DNA from: Catenaria anguillulae PL171
Taxonomy: Eukaryota > Blastocladiomycota > Blastocladiomycetes > Blastocladiales > Catenariaceae
Assembly: GCA_002102555.1 (NCBI GenBank)
Contig: MCFL01000005.1
Location: 124,001-188,000, forward strand
Length of the DNA stretch: 64,000 bases
Reading direction: 5' to 3'
Part shown: piece after piece, positions 58,363 to 64,000 of the stretch
Layout: each line of letters starts with the position of its first letter
Numbering within the stretch: position 1 is the first letter of the stretch
Program-made: the position numbers and the translations under genes
The notes under the pieces: generated by a model
The model's input: only the letters and a program-made list of their open reading frames with translations
Told to the model about the DNA's origin: nothing
The model's database searches: none

Positions 58363-59414
58363 ATGCCCTCAAAGTCCGCCAAGAAGAACAAGCAGCAGAC
58401 CACCGCTGCCGCCCCGGCCGCCACCGCCGCCCCGGTCAAGGCCGTCCCCGCCCCCGAGGCTTCGATCGAGGACGAGCCCGAGTCGGAGCTTGTCACCGAG
58501 GACGCTGGTCCGTTCTGAATCGCCTTTCGACCCACCCTCATTCTCCTCACGCCTTTGTCACTCACTTGCCCGCCTTGCCACTCGCTCACATCTCGCACAC
58601 CCGTCTGTCTCCATGCTTGCTCGCTTGCCCACTCGATCACCCTGATCCTCATCCTCATCCCCATCCTCATCCTGTGATCCATCAACAACGATATCAACAC
58701 CAACTCGTCGACGATACGACGCAAACCGCACCATAAGACGAATCCGCCATTGTCGCCGACGAGGCCGCCGCCAAGGCCCGCCAGCTCCAAAAGGAAGCGC
58801 AAGCCCGCCAAGCCGAATCCCTTGCCGCCGCCTCGCGCGGTGAGCGCAAGGCCAAGAAGGCCTTTGAGGGTCTTGGCCTGACCCCCATCTCGGGCATCAA
58901 CCGTGTCGTGTTCAAGCGCCCGCGCAACGAGCTCATTGTCATCCAGGACCCCGAAGTGTACAAGTCGTCCACGGCCGACGTGTACATTGTGTACGGCCAG
59001 GCCACCATGGCAAAGAACCAGCTGCCCGGCCTCAACCCGTCCATGTTCCGCGGCAACAATGCCCAGAACCAGGCCGCTCAGTTGATGCAGCGTGCTGGTC
59101 TCAACAACCCGGCTGCCGCCCAGGCCGCGCTCGCCAACTTGTCGAGCTTGGCTGCTGGTGCTGGTGCCGCCAAGCCCGGCGCGCATGTCCATGATGCCAA
59201 CTGCAAGCACGACGAGGACGATCCCGCCGATGCCTTGCCCGAGTTGATTGAGGATATGGATGTCTCTGACGATGCGGCGGCCCCCGAGGGTATCTCGGAG
59301 AAGGAAATTGACATGGTCATCAAGCAGTCGGGCGCGTCCCGTGGCCAGGCCATTTCGGCCATTCGGTCCAACGGCGGTGACGTTGCGGCGGCCATCATGC
59401 AGTTGACCGAGTAA
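58363..59414 (+). CDS. EGD2: Nascent polypeptide-associated complex subunit alpha
   Basis: Exons are 58363-58507 and 58738-59414, giving 273 residues. The 230-nt intron (GTCCGT...AAG) is the longest placed here. NAC binds nascent chains at the ribosome exit. The N-terminus is Lys/Ala/Glu-rich and disordered. The NAC domain covers KKAFEGLGLTPISGINRVVF, KRPRNELIVIQDPEVYKSST and ADVYIVYGQA. The C-terminal UBA domain ISEKEIDMVIKQSGASRGQA...GDVAAAIMQLTE is complete, which separates alpha from beta subunits. Between NAC and UBA lies an unusually long Gln/Asn/Ala-rich linker with HVHDANCKHDEDD, making the protein larger than typical fungal Egd2 (about 170-205 residues). Confidence 0.93.
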
Positions 59415-61562
59415 CAAGAGCGCGGTTGAATTTGGTTTTGTGTCTTGTCTTGTCTTGTTTTGTTTCAAGCGAGGCTGCGTGTATTGTTTGTAGAATTTGT
59501 TGTCTTGTGTCGGTCCTCACCAGCTGTGTATGACAAATGTAATTCATGCATGCAATACGAATACGATTCAAGAACGAAAGCGCATTGCCAGCTGATGTTT
59601 GGCGACAAAAACTGTCCGCCGATCGATGCTGGATCGCCAAGTTGCCCGTCCGTCAATACGCGACTGGCCCTGCGCCAGCCGCTTCATCTCTTCCTTCAGC
59701 TCTCCCCGCTGGCCCTCTCGTTCGCCGGCCATCTATGTACGTCGCACCCGTGCATGGTATGTACGTGTCCTCATTCTGTTTTGCCTTACAATCAGCTGAT
59801 TCATTTCTGGCTCGCAATGCACGTCCAGACTATCTGCCTGCGAGTCAGCCGTGCACCTCGAAGTTCTCGGCCTTCAAGTCGTCAACAAGGCCCCCATGCC
59901 CCAACCGCAAACTGGCTGCTTTGCCCTCGGGCATCCACCCGACGTCCAATCAAGTGGCGTTCCCGGACGGTGAAGGGGACGAACCGACTTCAGTTGTCGT
60001 CTTCGCCGTCAATCACGTCCAATCACGGTCATGGACGACTCTGCACCCGAGCTCACCTGGTCCCTCGGCGACAACAGCTTCATTGCACATAACCCGACCA
60101 TATATGATCAACCCAACGCAACAGCCCACACCGTCCCAACGTCAGGAGGACCTCCTCTTGCGCGGCAGTCGGCTCCCCTCCGTCCGGCCTCTCCTGCGCC
60201 GTCTGTGCCGCGTGCATCGCCCGCTTCTTTGCCACCTCCCGCTCGCCCTCTTGCTGGTCCCTCGCGCCCACGACGTTGGCATTCTCGTGCAGTTTCGGTT
60301 GCAAAACGACGCGGCGCATTCTTCTTCAATCCGCGCTTCATGACCCGCTTCGACATCAATCCGCCTCGTGCCTGCGATCTGTTTATGTTTTCTTTGGCTG
60401 CGACTGTATTTACAAGATTTCGAAACAGAACCCATCTGGGCGTCACACGATGCCTCATATACTTGGGTCCATATATTTACACGTGACAAACATATTTCCC
60501 ACTCCCCGAAGAACAGAAATAGCCAATTGCTGCCGAGTTTTTCCCGTGCTGGGTGCTGGGTCATCAACGAGGCGGTCACCCAATGTCGGCAACCTACAAA
60601 CCAGGCCCTCTGTCAACGCCACAATTGATGTCTCACAGAGCACGTTCTGGAACGGTGTGCTTCTTTCTCTGAGTGGAGCAGCTGGGCCGACAGAGGTTCC
60701 AGCATTTCGCTGATAGCCAAGAAAGAGCCTATCACTCGATAGTAACGAGCATCGAAGAATTTAAACTTGCCTCAGGAAATGGGCTCGTGGTCATTACAAG
60801 TCCTGCGAGTTGCTCCAACCCGCTCACTTGCCCTCTCCCCGCATCTCAATACATTCTCTGTTGCATTTCATTAGCGTTAATTCCGGAAAGGCTGCGGATT
60901 CCCGCCTCGCCAACTTGGTAACCGTGATCAATCGCACGGCCATAAGCGAGACGAGGGGTGAGACATCTGAACGCGTCGTGAATCCAAGAACCGCAGCACA
61001 GCATTTGTACAAGCCTCGTCCATTCAGTGTTGAACCTGCGTCTGTCTCGAAAGCCGCTCGGTTTCTCAAACACTTCATGGCCTAGAATGATTGCATGCAG
61101 CCGTAGCGTTGTGGCAGGATCAGCTCTGGTCATCAGTCTGTCTGATTCAAAACCGCCTTTAGTTTGATGCGAAACGGTCCAAGAATTGAATCCAACTTCA
61201 AATCAACAAACTGGGTAACGGCCAGCTGCGGCATATCTGAGGAAGCTAACAAATGAGCCCAAGTCACGGAAACACTTGCGCGTGCTTTAACGACATTGGA
61301 TTGTGACCGAACCTTGAAAAGAGCAGCACCGACTCCCGCGACTTGCCCGGCGGCATTTCGTCACCCCATTCCACCTTGCCCAGTCCCAGCTGCCTCCAAG
61401 TTCTCACATCTGCTGCGCCTTTTGCTTGACGCGGGCCGCCCAGTTCCCACACAGAAGCTTATACACTGATTGCACACTTGTACATTTCCTATACACGCCT
61501 GACCTTCCCCCCCCCCCACCTTCATACTGTACATACACACAATCCACTACCACATTCCCAAA
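59415..61562. other. Long gap without recognisable gene
   Basis: This is 2.15 kb. Open frames of up to about 260 codons occur on both strands but overlap each other, lack motifs and show no conserved block. A run of about 13 C lies at about 61509, and CT-rich sequence precedes the start at 61563. I found no tRNA-like cloverleaf or repeat copy here. Confidence 0.35.
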
Positions 61563-62511
61563 ATGAAGTTCACTCTCGCTCTCTCGCTTCTCGCCGTTCT
61601 TGCGCCGATTCAGCATCTTGCTGCCTTGCCCGTTGCTGATGCCACTGCAATTGTTGCCACCGGCACGACCAATCGTAACGGCGCCGCAATCTCGGTATGT
61701 TTATGCCCGTTCAATTCGTTCATTGCAACTACTACATCCACTCAACTCGACTCGACTCGATTGATCCGTCGCGACTGACTTGTTCCTCTTTCGATGTACA
61801 AAGGCGGTCAACCCGATTCGTGATACTGCTGCATTCATTGCGAATCCCGCGGGTGCCATTGACGTGCCGTCTACCCAAGCTGAACTTGCCCAAGATGAAG
61901 ATGACCAAGATGTCGAAAACGAGGATCAAGACAGTGTGCTGGTCAAACGCACACCGACCCGCCGCCCGCACAAAAATCGCGGCAAGCCCAACAGGAACAG
62001 GAACAAGAACAAGGGCCATCGTCCGCCTGCTCAAAACAAGCGCAAGAACCGCAAGAACAACAAGAATCAACGCCCGCCACACCCGCCCCCGCCGCCGCCA
62101 CCCCACAAGACACGGCTTCAACCTCCTCCTCCTCCCCCGCCTCAACGGACCAGCACCACCACCCATGCTCCGCCGCCGCCGGCCAAAACAACGCAGCCGC
62201 CCGTGCATCCGCCGCCTCCCACAAGGACCACCACAGTGTCGACGCGTCAAGTGCATCCAACTCAACCGCCTCAACGGACCTATGCCCCGCATCCGCCACC
62301 GCCGCAGAGAACGACGCAACCGCCTCATCCACCCAGGCAAACCACCTCGGTCCAGCCGCATCCACCGGCAAGGCAGACGACAATGGCTCAGCCGCACCCG
62401 CCGCCGCAGCGACAGACACATCCACCTGCCAGGCAAACGATCACGACGCAGCAGCAACAGCAGCATCCGAGGCCGACGCAACCACCGAGAGGGGGCCGTG
62501 GGTATTACTGA
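61563..62511 (+). CDS. Secreted Pro/Gln/His-rich protein with Lys/Arg/Asn-rich segment
   Basis: Exons are 61563-61694 and 61804-62511, with intron GTATGT...AAG, giving 280 residues before the stop. A clear signal peptide (MKFTLALSLLAVLAPIQHLAA) is followed by an acidic propeptide-like part (AELAQDEDDQDVENEDQD). A KR dibasic site in SVLVKRTPTRRP could be cut by a Kex2-type protease. Then comes a strongly basic Lys/Arg/Asn stretch, and then Pro-rich repeats (HPPPP, PPRQTT, PPARQTT, QPHPP). It ends PPRGGRGYY. It is probably exported, perhaps wall- or matrix-associated. No family is recognised. It is convergent with a compositionally similar gene at 63102. Confidence 0.7.
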
Positions 62512-63101
62512 GTGTGAAGTCGCGCATCGTGGTGGATCGCTTGCGCATATACGTGTACACTTTCAAGGTGAACTGTCTCGTTGTAATGTAAGATTGGCCA
62601 TCGGACATGAAACTCAATGTACATATGCGGACATGATCATCGTCGGACACAAGCCAAACGATTTTTACGCAATTCCGCTCATTCACAACACTCTAGGGAG
62701 CAGAAATGGGCAACAGGCTTAAACTGTCAAATCACGTCGGTTTGTGTATTGTAGCACATTGAACGAAGATTGGGCAGGCAAAAGAACAACAAGGGAGCGG
62801 GGATGGAGACGTGCAATAAAGAATGAGATGCGGGGAATGAGATGGTTGTGGGATGTGCGGGTTCAAAAACATGTGCAATGGAATCACAAACTAGATTGGG
62901 GAATGAGAACGCATCAACGCCGGTCTACAGCGTGACTAAATATTTGATGTGTAGCAAGGACGTTTTATTCGAATGGAGCTCTAGCGAGCTGGACCAATCC
63001 ATCGGCAGGTATCTTGATCGAGAAAAAAAAAACCGAGCATGTGACGGGGATCTACGACTTGGGATCTGAGGGCAGTCGCTCTAGGAGCTGCAGCGCTTGG
63101 T
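62512..63101. other. Gap between two convergent Pro-rich protein genes
   Basis: This is 590 bp with no gene seen. An AATAAA occurs at about 62816, with others nearby, compatible with polyadenylation of the upstream gene. Confidence 0.35.
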
Positions 63102-63956
63102 TTAGTACGAGTTGCGAGGTGGTTGTTGGACCGGGTGCGTGACAGCGGGTGGTTGTTGCCGAGCTGGATGTGTCACCACGGGCGGTTGCTGCTGAGGTGG
63201 GTTCGTCACAGCCGGCGGCTGTTGGGTTTGCTGCGGAGGATGTGTCACGACTGGTGCCATACTCGAGCTTGTGGACGCAGAAGTCGCTGTCGTCGTCGAT
63301 GTCGAACTCGTCGTGGACGTGACGCCATGTGCGGGCGGCATTTGCTTTGCCGGAGGTGGAGTCTGCTTTGCCGGAGGTGCACTCGAGCTCGTTGTTGTAC
63401 TCGCCGTCGTCGTGGTGCTTGACGTCGTTGTAGTTGACGATGTAGTCACGGCTGGTGGAGCCTGCGGCGGCTGGAGCTTGTTGGGGGGCTTCTGTGTCTG
63501 CTTGGGCGGCGGTGGTGGCGCGACTGGATACGTCTTTTGAGGCGGCGGCGGAGGCGGCCGGCCCTTGTTCTTGTCGTTCCCACGGCCACGGTTCTTGGAG
63601 TTGTCGCGACCTCGGTTCTTGGAGTGATCACGGCCTCGGTTCTTGGAGTGATCACGACCGCGGTTCTTTGAGTTACCACGGCCCTTGGAGTTGCCCCGTC
63701 CGCGATCCATGCGATTACCACGCCCACGGTTCTTCGAGTTGCCACGACCACGACCATGGCCCTTCGAATCGCCACGTCCGCGGGACCGGCTGCGATTGTT
63801 TCGATCTCCGCCACGCGAGCGAGAGCGACTGCGTCCGCGGTCGTTGTCATCGCCGTCCGGATTCTTGACAATGATGATGCGCACTTTGTTCTTGTTGACG
63901 TTGTTGTTATTGTTGTTGTTGTTGTTCACGTCATTGTCGTCGCCGCCGCCCCCGTT

Positions 63957-64000
<44 letters not shown>
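63102..64000 (-). CDS. Asn-, Arg/Gly- and Pro-rich repeat protein, 5' end beyond window
   Basis: The frame is open from the stop at 63102 to the window edge. From the N-terminal side it has a poly-Asn run (AAC/AAT codons to base 64000), then GGGGDD and a second Asn run, then VRIIIVKNPDGDDND. Next is an Arg/Ser/Gly block with tandem repeats of about seven residues (SKNRGRD and SKNRGRG variants). Then come poly-Pro, Thr/Ser-rich and Pro/Gln repeats (VTHPPQQ, VTNPPQQ, VTHPARQ), ending PPRNSY. Composition parallels the convergent gene at 61563: basic Asn/Arg segment, poly-Pro, Pro/Gln/Thr repeats, short aromatic end. They are probably related. Function is unknown. Confidence 0.6.
63560..63760. 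repeat. Tandem 21-24 bp repeats coding SKNRGRD-type units
   Basis: The unit TTCTTGGAGTGATCACG plus GCCTCGG or near versions is repeated about six to eight times with drift. The most alike neighbours are at about 63615-63665. It codes the basic heptad repeats of the partial gene. Confidence 0.7.
63890..64000. repeat. TTG/TTA trinucleotide runs (poly-Asn coding)
   Basis: Two runs of GTT/TTG flank a short GC-rich interruption at about 63928-63955. The second run reaches the window end, so its length is not known. Confidence 0.8.

Noticed and set aside
59546-60343. Open plus-strand frame of 265 codons
   Set aside because: Overlaps competing frames, with erratic composition and no recognisable feature; treated as chance.

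Overview
This window looks like nuclear DNA from a flagellated (zoosporic) early-diverging fungus of the chytrid or blastoclad grade. The pointers are a complete axonemal inner-arm dynein heavy chain, fungal-type housekeeping genes (IDH1, SPT16, NTE1, EMP24, metacaspase, ELP6, nascent-polypeptide-associated complex alpha), a class C G-protein-coupled receptor, and many short introns of about 60-110 nt. The exact taxon cannot be fixed from the sequence alone.

Layout. 0-6.5 kb: a tandem pair of multi-span membrane proteins of an unrecognised family (the first cut by the window edge), with a decayed fragment of the same family and a pogo/Tigger-type MITE between them. 6.6-10.4 kb: EMP24 (-), an SDHAF1-like LYR protein (+) and IDH1 (+). 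10.9-16.7 kb: a HERP-like ER ubiquitin-like protein (-) and a receptor (-) built from a bacterial-type BMP ligand domain, Kelch repeats and a GABA-B-like seven-span domain. 17.2-25.6 kb: NTE1 (-) and metacaspase copy 1 (-). 25.9-29.5 kb: a degenerate Helitron-like N-terminal region with a diverged direct repeat at each side. 29.8-36.0 kb: SPT16 (-), cytochrome b5 reductase (+) and ELP6 (+). 36.2-49.3 kb: the dynein heavy chain (-). 49.7-51.1 kb: metacaspase copy 2 (+). 51.4-55.7 kb: a repeat-rich stretch with a Gag-like open region, a pogo/Tigger transposase remnant and an unrecognised cysteine-containing frame. 56.1-59.4 kb: choline/ethanolamine kinase (-) and NAC alpha (+). 59.4-61.5 kb: no recognisable gene. 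61.5-64 kb: a convergent pair of low-complexity Pro-rich proteins, the second running off the window.

Several genes are arranged head to head with 390-560 bp shared upstream regions (EMP24/SDHAF1, SPT16/cytochrome b5 reductase, dynein/metacaspase 2, choline kinase/NAC alpha). Of 25 introns I could place from conserved protein joins, 16 have donors beginning GTAC and none begins GTAA. Many strongly conserved genes carry isolated one-base frame breaks; these look more like assembly errors than decay, so exon structures given here should be read with that in mind.
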